From Desulfobacter sp. (lineage in GTDB: Bacteria > Desulfobacterota > Desulfobacteria > Desulfobacterales > Desulfobacteraceae): a stretch of 64,000 nucleotides of DNA. Under the pieces are notes generated by a model. That model was given only the letters and a program-made list of their open reading frames with translations. It did not search any database and was not told where the DNA came from. Position numbers and translations under genes: made by a program. Shown piece by piece: positions 8,782 to 18,335 of the stretch (within the stretch, counting starts at the first letter, position 1; the number at the start of each line of letters is the position of its first letter). The DNA lies in contig CP054838.1 of the NCBI GenBank assembly GCA_028768545.1, positions 1,233,501-1,297,500 on the forward strand, read 5' to 3'.

Positions 8782-8919
8782 GGCTGGGATAGGGTGAAGG
8801 GGGTGGAGTGGCGTAAATGAGCGGCCCGCCAGGACGGCATAGGTCCGATCATTTCCGCTTCTTAAGCGGTCAGGACGACCGCTTAAGATTTAACGGAATC
8901 CCCCTCACCTATTCCAGCC
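8782..8919. repeat. MITE-like nested palindrome
   Basis: A 138-bp unit without coding capacity. The outer repeat GGCTGGGATAGGGTGAAGGG (from 8782) is nearly complementary to CCCCCTCACCTATTCCAGCC (8900-8919). Inside is a perfect 12-bp stem, TCTTAAGCGGTC (8860-8871) / GACCGCTTAAGA (8877-8888), with a 5-nt loop. It lies in the 408-base gap between the ISAs1 fragment and the SSS symporter gene. The rest of that gap shows nothing else certain. Confidence 0.6.
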
Positions 8920-9087
8920 GGGTAAGGACGAATCTTAATAAAAGTTACATGCGATGACCCTGAATCCGGTTGCCTGGAATGGCGTCTGGATTTTCAGATC
9001 CAAATTGTGATACCTTGGCTGGACACAGCCGGGATGCGGCCCATTGGTTTTAATGCCTGAGCCTTAGGAAAAAAGGAGTGTGTTGGA

Positions 9088-10479
9088 ATGTCTGTCCAGT
9101 TGATGATCATTCTGGGATATTTGGGTCTGACCATATGGGTGGGAATGTTTGCCAGAAGAAAATCAGGGTCTGCCAAATCCTTTCACGGGGCAAATCTCGG
9201 GGTGCTCATGTGCGTGGCTGCCGGAACCGGGGAATGGCTGGGCGGCACGTCCACAACCGGGATTTCAGAATACGGGTTTGCCTATGGCATTTCAGGGGCA
9301 TGGTATACCCTGGCCAACGGAATCGGGGTGATTGTTCTGGCCCTTTTTTTTGCCAAATTGTACAGAAGCCTGGACACGGTAACCATTCCCGGAATTATTG
9401 AAAAATTTATCGGACAGGATGCCAGGGTGGTTTCTTCCATTCTGCTTACCTTTGTCATGATTGTTGTGGGAACCGCCCAGATCATTGCCGCAGGTACTTT
9501 AGGGGTCTCGGTTCTGGGGATGGATTTTACCCTGTCCGTGGTTGTTTTCGGCATTAGTTTTATTGTTTATACCTTCTTTGGCGGGATGAGGGCGGTGGGA
9601 TATACCAATATCATACATCTGGCCGCCATGTACGGCGGGGTGATCCTGGCCATTATTTTTGTGGGAAAAGATATTGGCGGGATTGAAAATTTAGGCCAAA
9701 TGCTGCCGGCCCAGCCCTATTATTCCATGACCGGTATTGGCATGCCCAAGGTCTCGTCCTGGGTGATCGCCTCGATTCTGGGGGCGTGCACGGCCCAGGC
9801 CGGAATCCAGCCGCTTCTGGCGGCAAAAGACGGGGCCACCGCTAAAAAGGCCGCTGTGATTACCGCCTTTGTGGTGGCCCCGTTCGGTCTGCTCACCGCA
9901 TTGCTCGGCATGGCGGCCCGGGTCAAGTTTCCGGAATTGGAAAATGCCAAGCTGGCCCTTCCCCTGTTGATGATGAACTTTAATCCCCTGGTGGGCGGGA
10001 TTGTCCTGGCCGCCATCACCGCTGCCATTTTATCCACCATTTCCCCCATTATTTTGGCCTCAGGCACCATGGTGACCAAGGATATCTACCATTGCCGGAT
10101 CAATCCTTTGGCCGATGATGCCAAGATCCTCTGGGTGTCAAGGGTTTTCACCTCCCTTTCAGGGGTGGTCTGCATTGTTCTTGCCCTGGCGGTCTATCAT
10201 GCCGGGGCCCGGATTCTGGATGTTGTCTACTTTGCCTATACCATCAGGGGGGCCTTGTTTGTGGTGCTGCTGTTCGGGATTTACTGGAAAAAAGTGACCC
10301 AGCCCGGAGCCATTACGGCCATGGTGCTGACCTCAATTGCCGGGGTTTTCTGGGTGGTTTACAAAAAAATTACGGGCGCCTATCCCATCCATCCTTATTT
10401 TACGGAGACCTATGCCGCTTTGATCGTGGCAGGGGTTTCAACGGTTTTGTTTTCAATTTTTCCCAAGGCCGGACCCTAA
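9088..10479 (+). CDS. Sodium:solute symporter (SSS family)
   Basis: 463-residue polytopic membrane protein with about 12-13 hydrophobic helices. SSS-family features include the N-terminal helix LGYLGLTIWVGMFARR, GTGEWLGGTSTTGISEYGFAYG in TM2 and YTFFGGMRAVGYTNIIH. It would import an organic solute with Na+. The substrate cannot be inferred. ATG 9088 follows AAAAAGGAGTG with good spacing. It stands alone, upstream of an oppositely oriented exporter gene. Confidence 0.9.
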   Translation: MSVQLMIILGYLGLTIWVGMFARRKSGSAKSFHGANLGVLMCVAAGTGEWLGGTSTTGISEYGFAYGISGAWYTLANGIGVIVLALFFAKLYRSLDTVTIPGIIEKFIGQDARVVSSILLTFVMIVVGTAQIIAAGTLGVSVLGMDFTLSVVVFGISFIVYTFFGGMRAVGYTNIIHLAAMYGGVILAIIFVGKDIGGIENLGQMLPAQPYYSMTGIGMPKVSSWVIASILGACTAQAGIQPLLAAKDGATAKKAAVITAFVVAPFGLLTALLGMAARVKFPELENAKLALPLLMMNFNPLVGGIVLAAITAAILSTISPIILASGTMVTKDIYHCRINPLADDAKILWVSRVFTSLSGVVCIVLALAVYHAGARILDVVYFAYTIRGALFVVLLFGIYWKKVTQPGAITAMVLTSIAGVFWVVYKKITGAYPIHPYFTETYAALIVAGVSTVLFSIFPKAGP

Positions 10480-10540
10480 AAAGAGTAAAAAACGGGTTGA
10501 GTTTACCCTGAGCCAGGACTGGCTGGGGGTGCTGAAAAAT

Positions 10541-11437
10541 TTATGCAGGCCTCACGCCTGACCGTCTGTCCTGGCTGAGGATGATCCCTGAAAAGACCAG
10601 AATTGAGGCCATGTACTGGACGCCGGTGAAGCGTTCCCCCAGGACAATGGCACTCATGATCAAACAGAATACAGGGATGAGGTTGATAAAGGCCGTGGCC
10701 TGGCTGGCCGGAATCCGGCTGACCCCGAAATTATAAAACCCGTATGCCCCCAGGGTCACGGCAGAGCCCAGGTAGAAAATGGCGGCCAGGGGAACCGGGT
10801 CAATCTGGGTGGGCAGGGTGGTGCCGGGCAGAAACAGGGCCGGGAAAAAGAAGACAGCCCCTGCAAAGCCCTGGATAAAGGTCAGAAACAAAGGGGAATA
10901 CCTGGAGGTGAGTTTTTTCAAGGACAGGGCATAGCCCGTGGCGCAGACCATTGCCAGAAACTCCAGAAAATTGCCCAGCATGGGATTGGGGCCGTGGACA
11001 GAGGCTTTTGAGGCAAGGCTCAGCCAGAGGGCGCCGCCCACAGCCAGGGCAAACCCTGCACAGGTTCTGGGGCTGATCTGCTCTTTTAAAAAAAGCCAGG
11101 CCCCAAACGCCGTGAGCAACGGCATCATGGTGGTGATCATCCCTGCCTGGGAGGCCGAGGTATAGACCAGGGCATTGGCCTCAAATACAAAATAGAGGCA
11201 GGGCTCGCAGATCACCATCAGCAAAATGTATTTTGCATCCTTTAACCGAAGCCCTGTGTTCTTAAAAACAAAGGGGAAAAACAAGGCGCAAAGGCTGGCC
11301 ACCACCATCCTGCCGAAGATGACCACCATGGGGTCATAGGTTCTGAATGCCAGCTTTAGGGCCACAAAGGTTGATGCCCAGAGTACCATGGCCACCACCA
11401 GGCAGATATAGGGGGTAATGGAACTATTTTTATTCAC
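10541..11437 (-). CDS. EamA/DMT-family transporter
   Basis: 298-residue inner-membrane protein of the drug/metabolite transporter superfamily, consisting of two repeated five-helix EamA domains. The first begins ICLVVAMVLWASTFVALKLAF and the second FLEFLAMVCATGYALSLKKL, each with the typical helix-ending proline/glycine pattern, and the end contains LGERFTGVQYMASILVFSGI. It probably exports a small metabolite or amino acid. The start is a GTG preceded by AAAAGGATCAACC. It converges with the SSS gene and diverges from the aldehyde dehydrogenase gene. Confidence 0.9.
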   Translation of the reverse strand: MNKNSSITPYICLVVAMVLWASTFVALKLAFRTYDPMVVIFGRMVVASLCALFFPFVFKNTGLRLKDAKYILLMVICEPCLYFVFEANALVYTSASQAGMITTMMPLLTAFGAWLFLKEQISPRTCAGFALAVGGALWLSLASKASVHGPNPMLGNFLEFLAMVCATGYALSLKKLTSRYSPLFLTFIQGFAGAVFFFPALFLPGTTLPTQIDPVPLAAIFYLGSAVTLGAYGFYNFGVSRIPASQATAFINLIPVFCLIMSAIVLGERFTGVQYMASILVFSGIILSQDRRSGVRPA

Positions 11438-11680
11438 GGTTGATCCTTTTTAAAGTTAAGCTGTCAATCTTATCATTTTTGGAATTTTCCACAACCCCAA
11501 TTCATGGCCTTTATTTCACCCTTGGTGCCTCAACGCGGAAGCCTTGAAGACTTTTGAAACGCAGGGGGGGATATTTATTTTTCTAAAAAAGGATAATTCT
11601 CATTTGTATCTTGCACAAATTTATGGAATCAAGTAGACAATTTTTTATAGTCTTTATTTTTTTACAAAAAAGGTGATTTT

Positions 11681-13072
11681 ATGAGCCTGACATTTTCCTG
11701 TATGACCCCTGTGGACAGCAGTGTTTACCTGGAGCGGCCCTATGCTGATCCCCCCCAAATCCAAGCGGCCTTAAAAGCAGGTGTAGCCGCCCAGAAAATC
11801 TGGGGCACCACCCCTTTGGCTGACCGGAAACAATTTTGCGCCAGGGCTGTTGATGCCTTTGAAGCCAACCGAGAAGAGATTGCCAAAGAGATCTGCTGGC
11901 AGATGGGCAGGCCCATTAAATGGGCCGGTGGTGAAGTGGACGGGATGGTTGACCGGGCCAGGACCATGATCAATTTGGCCGATCAGGGCCTGGCCCCTGT
12001 GACCCTTGCGGCCAGGCCAGGGTTTAAGCGCTGGATTCAGCGTGAGCCTTTGGGTCTTGTCTTTGTCATTGCCCCTTGGAATTATCCCTATCTGACAGCC
12101 ATCAACGCCATTGTCCCGGCCATTCTTGCCGGAAATGTCGTGGTGCTCAAACATTCGGCCCAGACCCCCTTGTGTGCAGAACGGCTGTTCCAGGCATTTG
12201 AGGCGGCAGGGCTGCCTTCGGGGGTATTTCAATACCTTCATCTTACCCATGAAGACACCCAGGCCGTTATTGAGGATCGCCGGGTGGATCATGTGGCCTT
12301 TATCGGGTCTGTGCCCGGAGGGGCCATGGTGGAAAAGGCTGCGGCAGGGCGGTTTATCAGTCTTGGCCTGGAACTTGGGGGAAAAGATCCTGCCTATGTG
12401 CGTGCAGATGCTGATCTGGATCATGCCGTGGACACGGCCATGGACGGGGCTTTTTTTAATTCAGGCCAGTCCTGTTGCGGTATTGAGCGGATTTATGTCC
12501 ATGAAAGCATATATGATGCTTTTCTTGAAAAATCCCTGGCCTGGGTCAGGGGATTGACCCTGGGGAGGCCGGATGATCCTGAAACCACCCTGGGCCCCCT
12601 GGTCAAGGCCTCTGCCGCGGATTTTGTCCGGGACCAGATCCAGGATGCCGTTGCCCGGGGGGCCAAGGCCCATATCCATGGGGACGAGTTTCCCATGGAC
12701 AAGGCCGGCACCCCCTATCTGGCTCCCCAGGTGCTGTCCCGGGTCAGCCATGAGATGCGGGTGATGACCCAAGAGATTTTCGGCCCTGTGGTGGGCATTC
12801 AAAAGGTCTCTTCTGACGATGAGGCCCTTGACCTGATGAATGACAGTGAATTCGGCCTGACCGCCGTGATTTTTACCCAGGATATTGATCTTGGGGTGGC
12901 TCTGGGGGCCAGGGTCAATACCGGCACCTTTTTTATCAACCGCTGCGATTATCTGGATCCGGAACTGGCCTGGACCGGGGTGAAAAATTCAGGCTGGGGC
13001 TGCACCCTGTCGGTGTTGGGGTTTGAATCTTTGACACGGCCCAAATCCTTTCATATCAAGACCCGGCTGTAA
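11681..13072 (+). CDS. NAD(P)-dependent aldehyde dehydrogenase
   Basis: 463-residue ALDH-superfamily enzyme oxidising an aldehyde to the acid. Visible are the cofactor-site PWNYPYL and FIGSVPGG motifs, the general base Glu in LELGGKDP, the catalytic Cys in FNSGQSCCGIERIYV, and the C-terminal EIFGPVVG and NDSEFGLTA motifs. The length fits compact succinate-semialdehyde-type members. ATG 11681 has AAAAAAGGTG upstream. The substrate is unknown; no alcohol dehydrogenase is adjacent. The 243-base upstream gap contains AT-rich DNA with possible promoter elements but no gene. Confidence 0.92.
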   Translation: MSLTFSCMTPVDSSVYLERPYADPPQIQAALKAGVAAQKIWGTTPLADRKQFCARAVDAFEANREEIAKEICWQMGRPIKWAGGEVDGMVDRARTMINLADQGLAPVTLAARPGFKRWIQREPLGLVFVIAPWNYPYLTAINAIVPAILAGNVVVLKHSAQTPLCAERLFQAFEAAGLPSGVFQYLHLTHEDTQAVIEDRRVDHVAFIGSVPGGAMVEKAAAGRFISLGLELGGKDPAYVRADADLDHAVDTAMDGAFFNSGQSCCGIERIYVHESIYDAFLEKSLAWVRGLTLGRPDDPETTLGPLVKASAADFVRDQIQDAVARGAKAHIHGDEFPMDKAGTPYLAPQVLSRVSHEMRVMTQEIFGPVVGIQKVSSDDEALDLMNDSEFGLTAVIFTQDIDLGVALGARVNTGTFFINRCDYLDPELAWTGVKNSGWGCTLSVLGFESLTRPKSFHIKTRL

Positions 13073-13116
13073 AAAAGGTCCCAGGGTTGTGGTCAGGGGG
13101 GATTCTGCTGGGAAGA

Positions 13117-13335
13117 TTACACGATAATCCTAAAGGTGGACGGCGGCCTTTTTTTGGGCGTTTTGGGGGCAGGTTTTTTATCCTGCCCAGGGGCCCTGAG
13201 ATTTGGGGCAAGTTTGAAATCCGTATGAAATTCATGCCCGCAGTTGGGGCAGCGCATGACCATGCCCCCGATGTCTGCAGGGATACGCAGCGGCTTGCGA
13301 CATGCCTTGCAATTTTTAATGAGATAATTTTCCAT
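13117..13335 (-). CDS. Small zinc-ribbon protein
   Basis: 72 residues from the internal ATG 13335, preferred over a longer frame because homology-like content begins at MENYLIKNCKAC. Two CxxC pairs (CKAC and CPNC) spaced by 18 residues form a zinc ribbon similar to MJ0042-type or DUF-type zinc fingers. The basic, proline-rich tail (PAPKTPKKRPPS) is disordered. Possible nucleic-acid or protein-binding role; no partner is suggested by the context, which is convergent to aldehyde dehydrogenase. Confidence 0.6.
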   Translation of the reverse strand: MENYLIKNCKACRKPLRIPADIGGMVMRCPNCGHEFHTDFKLAPNLRAPGQDKKPAPKTPKKRPPSTFRIIV

Positions 13336-13411
13336 GGGTATGATATCGGCAGGGTTGGTGTAACTATTAAGCAACGTGCTGCCGCCATTTAAAAATGTAT
13401 CCCCCTCAGCC

Positions 13412-13522
13412 CGCATATTTCACGAATCGATTTTGCTTTAGCTGCAAGGCGTCAGGTCGTGAAGCCGTAGTGACTTTACTACGAACGGTCTGCAACGCCG
13501 CAGATGAGGTAAAATCGGTTCG
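13412..13522. repeat. Dispersed hairpin repeat R1, copy 1
   Basis: Begins GCATATTTCACGAATCGATT, continues TTGCTTTAGCTGCAAGGCG and closes with GGTAAAATCGGTTCG, which pairs with the beginning, so the unit can fold into a long imperfect hairpin. Related sequences occur at 40521-40590 and, inverted, at 48020-48088. Confidence 0.6.
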
Positions 13523-13632
13523 CCCGAAGGGTGACAATTTGTACTCTTGGAATTGGTTTGGTAAGTAATTATAACTTGCTGTATTTAACATAATTAATAT
13601 CCAGTTTCCTCAAATTGTCATGAATGTTCGGG

Positions 13633-14529
13633 TTAGGTGAGACCAAAGGTCTGGCGGGGGGTCAGCTCGTTTGGGAAGCGGTCCGCAAGTAATTTGCATA
13701 AATCAGAGCAAAAATGACATTCGTCCACATATCGGTCTGCATGGTCCAGGCTGTATTGCTCGGCCAATGCTGCCGGCCCGCCAAAGGCTAAGGGCCCGCA
13801 CACCGGATGGGTCTTTGGGTCGTAATTGCCCAGGACCTCGGCCAAAGAGGTGTCAAGATAATTGCCCATGCTCAAGCCCTGACAGAGATGAACATTCCCA
13901 AAAGGATCAATATGAACCCGCCCGGGATTTTTCAAGTTTTCCTTTTTGCATTTTGTCAGCTCCGTCCATGGCCGGGTCGGTAAATCCTTTACCAGCGTTT
14001 CCACGGCCCGCCCTCTAAGCTTAGGGCCTCCGGCATATATGGGTTCCCCTTTAGCCTGGCCCTTTGGGGGGACCCATGAAGGTTTTTCAATGCAAATTTT
14101 ATTGACATTCATTCCAAGTGCTTTGGCCGCTTGTGCTGCGATCTGTCCCGGTGTTGTACGGGTGTCATCATGGTGAAAAGAATCATCCCCCGGCTCTATG
14201 GTTTTCAAGCCAGCCTCCTGCAAGGGGCCAAGCCATAGTTTGGCATCCTCAACCCCTGTTGCCCAATAACAATTTGTTTCGACGGCTGTCTCAAACCCGG
14301 CGTTTGTCACCCGCCGGATCCCTTCATGGAGAAGACCATAATACAAAAAAGGCTCGCCGCCTTCAAAACTGATGGACTGGATGTGCTTTAAATCCTGGGC
14401 CTCCTGAACAAGACCCTTTAATTGATTTAAGGTAAACACCCCCGATCGTTCCGGGCTGCAAAAAAGAAAACAGTGGTCACAGGCATATGTGCAGGCGTAT
14501 GTTAAGAGAATATGCAGTCCTGTAATCAT
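13633..14529 (-). CDS. Radical SAM/SPASM-type protein
   Basis: 298 residues from ATG 14529, chosen because AAGGAGG lies six bases upstream. The CX3CX2C cluster motif CTYACDHC is near the N-terminus, followed by SFEGGEPFLY (the GGEP motif). A C-terminal Cys set (CKKE, NVHLCQG, HPVCGP, DECHFCSDLC) suggests a SPASM-like auxiliary Fe-S site. Such enzymes often modify peptides or proteins, but no precursor peptide is visible nearby. It lies in the same orientation as a hypothetical gene and the ybaK-like gene and could share transcription with them. Confidence 0.8.
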   Translation of the reverse strand: MITGLHILLTYACTYACDHCFLFCSPERSGVFTLNQLKGLVQEAQDLKHIQSISFEGGEPFLYYGLLHEGIRRVTNAGFETAVETNCYWATGVEDAKLWLGPLQEAGLKTIEPGDDSFHHDDTRTTPGQIAAQAAKALGMNVNKICIEKPSWVPPKGQAKGEPIYAGGPKLRGRAVETLVKDLPTRPWTELTKCKKENLKNPGRVHIDPFGNVHLCQGLSMGNYLDTSLAEVLGNYDPKTHPVCGPLAFGGPAALAEQYSLDHADRYVDECHFCSDLCKLLADRFPNELTPRQTFGLT

Positions 14530-14607
14530 TTTGACCTCCTTATCGTTCACGGATTGATCAAGTATTTTTTCCAGGATAATCGATTTTGACCGGAAAATGA
14601 AGGGATA

Positions 14608-15066
14608 TCAGATCGGATCCCGGATCACTTTATCCCCCACGGTCTCAACGAGCTGATCCAGAATTTTGGCATCCTGGGGGTCTGCAGGCCGCCAGGCGTT
14701 TCCAAGCACCCGGTCCCCTGCCTTGTCAAGATTGACGTCTGATATCAGGATCTCTGTGTATTTCAGCCTTGGGTCTTTTTTGTGATATGGCCAAACCTCA
14801 AAAATCCTCAGATTATATATCTCCAGATCGAATTGTTCACAGATCCTGGGGATGATGTATTCAACGCAATTGGTGGCGGGGACGCCTGTGTCCTCGCCCT
14901 GGTCTATCAACAAGACCCAGGCCGCACAGGTCCTGGCTTCCTGGGCAATGATCAGATGACAAAACGAATCCATCAGCCCGGGATCCGTTTGCTCCTGTTC
15001 GGTCCCGGACCCTTTCCAATTGTAAATCGCTGAATATGTAATTTTAAAATACATGGCTTTGCTCAT
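14608..15066 (-). CDS. Hypothetical protein
   Basis: 152 residues, soluble, no signal peptide or membrane helix. Mixed alpha/beta composition with an N-terminal strand (YFKITYSAIYNWKGSG), a central AWVLLIDQGEDTGVP segment and an acidic C-terminus. I do not recognise a family. Codon use and the compact same-strand neighbourhood with the YbaK-like gene and the radical SAM gene support a real gene. The start is uncertain: ATG 15066 or ATG 15054, neither with a strong ribosome binding site. Confidence 0.65.
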   Translation of the reverse strand: MSKAMYFKITYSAIYNWKGSGTEQEQTDPGLMDSFCHLIIAQEARTCAAWVLLIDQGEDTGVPATNCVEYIIPRICEQFDLEIYNLRIFEVWPYHKKDPRLKYTEILISDVNLDKAGDRVLGNAWRPADPQDAKILDQLVETVGDKVIRDPI

Positions 15067-15099
15067 GCGTGGCCATGCTGAAGATGGCTGATTCCGGGG

Positions 15100-15567
15100 T
15101 TAAGCATACTTGCAAACATCCACCCATTCTTTAGCCTTTGAATATTTTTCAAGCTCTTCTAGGGTCAGCCGTATTGACGCGTACCGATCCCCTGCCGCCG
15201 GGATCACCTCCAGGTGTTTTTTCAAGGAGACATCCAGATATACGTTCATTGGGCGGCTCAGTCCAAACGGGCAAATCCCTCCGACGTCATGGCCCGTATG
15301 GGCCAGAGCCTCATCCTTGCTGAGCATTTTCGCCTTTTTGGAAAAATATTTTTTGTACTTTTTATTGTCAATCTTTGCCTTGCCCGCAACCACAATCAAC
15401 AGCGGGGTGTCATCTATTTTAAAGGACAATGTTTTCCCGATTTGATCCGGATCAACCCCGTGTGCCTGGGCCGCCTCTTCAACCGTGGCTGTGGAGTCTT
15501 CTAAAACCATAACCCGGTGGGCCATATTGTATTTTTCGAAATATTCAATCACCGCTTCTAGGGACAT
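15100..15567 (-). CDS. YbaK/EbsC-family aminoacyl-tRNA deacylase
   Basis: 155-residue protein of the YbaK/ProX editing family, which hydrolyses mischarged aminoacyl-tRNAs such as Cys- or Ala-tRNA-Pro in trans. Typical features are TVEEAAQAHGVDPDQIGKTL near the N-terminus, a LLIVVAGKAKIDNKKYKKYF strand-helix with the conserved Lys, the GHDVGGICPFG loop and the terminal VDVCKYA. Length is as expected for the stand-alone family. It is the first gene of a three-gene minus-strand run. Confidence 0.92.
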   Translation of the reverse strand: MSLEAVIEYFEKYNMAHRVMVLEDSTATVEEAAQAHGVDPDQIGKTLSFKIDDTPLLIVVAGKAKIDNKKYKKYFSKKAKMLSKDEALAHTGHDVGGICPFGLSRPMNVYLDVSLKKHLEVIPAAGDRYASIRLTLEELEKYSKAKEWVDVCKYA

Positions 15568-15705
15568 GTTCCAACCTCATTGTATTCCAATTCTTATGGG
15601 CAGCAATAGTACTCAGCAATGAAGATATAGTGGATATGGAAGATTGAAACAAGGGTAAAAATTGTTTGCCCATGGGCAGGGAAAGGCTGTGCCCATCGTT
15701 TCTAT

Positions 15706-15802
15706 GAAAACCTGGGCCTGCCACACAGGTCATTCTTGCCTTAATTTTTTTGGGTCGGACCTGCCGGAATTTCAGAGAGGGTATCACGGTTTGATCGGGT
15801 AT
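15706..15802. repeat. Dispersed repeat R2, copy 1
   Basis: Within the 428-base gap 15568-15995. CCACACAGGTCATTCTTGCC, TTAATTTTTTTGGG, CCTGCCGGAATTT and TTTGATCGGGTAT occur in the same order at 18336-18433 with scattered substitutions. It contains no open reading frame. The rest of the gap holds no gene that I can support. Confidence 0.5.
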
Positions 15803-15995
15803 GCCTGGAAATTTGAATCCATTAAAGGCGCTGGGCATGGAATTTTCTTGAGTACGGTCAATTCGCATTATCGGTTGATCTGATCTGGTGAAAATGATTT
15901 TTGATTCTGTTTCCAGTGTTCTGTGGTATAAGACCCTGGTGTAAATATGGAAATTTTAAAACAAAGACATCGTTAACTTAGGGTATCCAAAACAA

Positions 15996-17043
15996 ATGAA
16001 GTCCAATACTCCCGAAGGGCCTCCCATGATGCTGGCTTGCTTTATCTGGGGCCTGGGTGCTCTTTTTTATCTGGCAGGATTTTTCCAGCGGGTCGCACCC
16101 GGTGTCATGACCCAGGAGCTGATGCAGGATTTTAATATATCTGCTTCAGGCTTGGGGCATCTGTCAGCCCTGTATTTTTATGCCTATGTCGCCATGCAGA
16201 TTCCCACGGGGATTCTGGCGGATACCCTGGGTCCCAGAAAACTTTTAACCGCAGGCTGTATCATTTCGGGGGTAGGGACCCTGCTTTTTTCAATCTCTCC
16301 GGGATTCTTTGGCGCAGGGGTTGGCCGGCTTTTGATCGGCGGGTCTGTGGCCGTGGCCTTTGTGGGGCTTTTAAAGTTGTCCTCCGCCTGGTTTCCTAAA
16401 AAATTTTATGCGTTGGTCACCGGGAATGCCCTGTCCATAGGGCTGATTGGAGCGATAACCGCCGGGCCTCCCCTAAGATGGTTAATGGATATCTTTAATT
16501 GGCGCAGCGTCATTTTTGTTACTGGATTAATGACCCTTGTTTTAGGATGCCTGATCTGGTTTGTGGTAAGGGATACGCCCCAGGAAAAAGGGTATCCTGG
16601 AATTGAACCGGGTATCCCCCCGTTGCAATCCTTATCCTTTAATCAGATCTGGAAAAATCTTTTTAGGGTATTTAAATATCAAAATACCGTACTTTTGTTC
16701 GTCATCCCGGGTGGCATTGTGGGCTGCATATTGACCTTTTCCGGGCTTTGGGGCGTTCCCTACCTTGTTTGTCACCACCATTTGAGCCCGGGTACGGCAG
16801 CAAATCTAATCTCCTGTCTGCTGGTTGGCTGGGTCTTTGTCAGGGACAGTTTTCGGCTTGACCAATATGGGGGTGATGATGGGGCCCATGCTGTTACAGC
16901 CTGCTGTGGGCAATATATTGGATCATTATTGGACCGGGGAGCTGGTTGACGGGGCAAGAATTTATTCTCTTCAAGCCTATGAAACCGGGTTTATCCCTCA
17001 TCCTTTTGGTTTTTACCAAAGAGACCCATTGCCGCGGGCTTGA
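15996..17043 (+). pseudogene. MFS transporter with internal deletion and frameshift
   Basis: The first about 270 residues are a normal MFS N-terminal half and start of the second half (RVAPGVMTQELMQDFNISAS, PTGILADTLGPRKLL with the inter-helix loop motif, FNWRSVIFVTG). After NLISCLLVGW the frame leaves the family; a second frame (from about 16855) continues with GLTNMGVMMGPMLLQPAVG and DGARIYSLQAYETGF, which belong to the last helices of the same transporter. An estimated 70-100 residues between the two are missing, and the C-terminus is also short. It is a degraded transporter gene. Confidence 0.85.
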
Positions 17044-17071
17044 ATAGTCACAGATCAACCCTGAAACCCTT

Positions 17072-17563
17072 TCACAGCCGTGTGGAATGATTCTTATGCC
17101 CGGCCCACTTGGGCAAATCATCCTGAAGATCAATCACCCGATTGCCATAGAAGAGATGACAGGTGGGTTTGAACGGGTCCGGCACCTTGGCTGGATGTTG
17201 GAAATCAAACAATGAGGGGAAGGCCAGCCACATCCTGCGGCCTTCATCGGCAATGGGGGTGCCGCAATTGCCGCAGCTCACCTTGCAGGGTAAAATCCGT
17301 TCTCGCCTGCCCAGCTCGCTGTTGAAGAAAACCAGATGATCCAAACCCGCCGTCAGCCTGACATGATGTTTGTGAAAGATCGCAGCCCACTGCATGGGGG
17401 CACCGTGTAAGGTCTGGCAAACCTGGCAATGGCAAATTTTAGCATCAACCGGATCCGCGCTGACCTCGTATTGAACCGCCCCGCAAAAGCAGGCTGCCTT
17501 GTACTTTGGAATAAATTTTTTATCTTCCAAAGAGGCATACTCATATCCCAATGAATGTTCCAT
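17072..17563 (-). CDS. GFA/CENP-V-family zinc protein
   Basis: 163 residues from ATG 17563 (GGAGGG nine bases upstream; a TTG six bases earlier is possible). Zinc ligands of the GFA fold are visible as ACFCGAVQYE, CHCQVCQ, PCKVSCGNCGTPI. Members were named after glutathione-dependent formaldehyde-activating enzyme but most have unknown reactions. It is followed closely by no partner gene; upstream on the same strand is the nitroreductase. Confidence 0.88.
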   Translation of the reverse strand: MEHSLGYEYASLEDKKFIPKYKAACFCGAVQYEVSADPVDAKICHCQVCQTLHGAPMQWAAIFHKHHVRLTAGLDHLVFFNSELGRRERILPCKVSCGNCGTPIADEGRRMWLAFPSLFDFQHPAKVPDPFKPTCHLFYGNRVIDLQDDLPKWAGHKNHSTRL

Positions 17564-17599
17564 TAACAATTGCCCTCCAGTTTGAAATTGCCCGTTTTT

Positions 17600-18142
17600 T
17601 TAATCCCTCTTTTTTTCTTCCCAGGTATTGCGGTGGATACATCTTTCAGTATACCGCTCTTTTGACGGTAATTTCTGGGCCGGCCATCCCATGACCGCAA
17701 GGCCAAAGGGAATGATGTGATCCGGCAAACTGAATATGTTGCTGAATTTTTCCACCCGGTCCTCCAGAGGATAAATCCCTGTCCACACCGCACCAAGGCC
17801 GCTTGCATGGGCGGCTAAAAGCAGGTTCTGCATGGCTGCTGAGCAGTCCTGGGGCCAATACCCCTCGTATTTTTCTTGGGACAGATCTCCGCAAACAAGG
17901 ATGCCCAAAGGGGCTTTTGTGATCATGGGCACATAGGGGTGAACGGTTTTAATCTGATGTTTTTTTGCACTATCCGTGACAAGGATAAACTGCCAGGCCC
18001 GCTCGTCTCCGGCACTGGGTGCCATCATGGCCGCGGCCAAAATCTTTTGGCCCAGGGATTCTGGGATTTTTTGATCCGTGTATTTTCTGATGCTTCGTCT
18101 GGTATGAATTGCTTCGAATAATTCCATTTTTGAGAACTCCAT
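17600..18142 (-). CDS. Nitroreductase-family flavoprotein
   Basis: 180 residues from ATG 18142, which has AGGA seven bases upstream; the frame is open further but the N-terminal extension is not family-like. FMN-binding features are HTRRSIRKYTDQ at the start, MAPSAGDERAWQFILV, and the C-terminal GLGAVWTGIYP and IPFGLAVMGWP. It would be a homodimeric NAD(P)H-dependent FMN enzyme acting on a quinone, nitro compound or other acceptor. Same strand as the GFA protein, 36 bases apart, so likely co-transcribed. Confidence 0.9.
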   Translation of the reverse strand: MEFSKMELFEAIHTRRSIRKYTDQKIPESLGQKILAAAMMAPSAGDERAWQFILVTDSAKKHQIKTVHPYVPMITKAPLGILVCGDLSQEKYEGYWPQDCSAAMQNLLLAAHASGLGAVWTGIYPLEDRVEKFSNIFSLPDHIIPFGLAVMGWPAQKLPSKERYTERCIHRNTWEEKKRD

Positions 18143-18335
18143 ATTTTCATCCTGATGGTTGCAGGAGGTTAAAATAAAACAGGCTTGCATATAAATCAAC
18201 TAGGGTATCGTTTGGCTCCATGCCCTTTTAAAACAATATTGGCCAGCATAAACTGAGTGGGCAAAAGCTGTTTTAAAATCTTTATAGCCTTTTTGACATA
18301 AGTCTGAACAGGGAAATTTCGTGGCAGGCATTCCA

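Noticed and set aside
11771..12424. 217-codon minus-strand frame
   Set aside because: Antisense to the well-supported aldehyde dehydrogenase gene; sequence is Gly/His/Pro-rich as expected for a mirror frame.
13406..13591. 61-codon minus-strand frame
   Set aside because: Overlaps the R1 hairpin repeat; no protein-like pattern.
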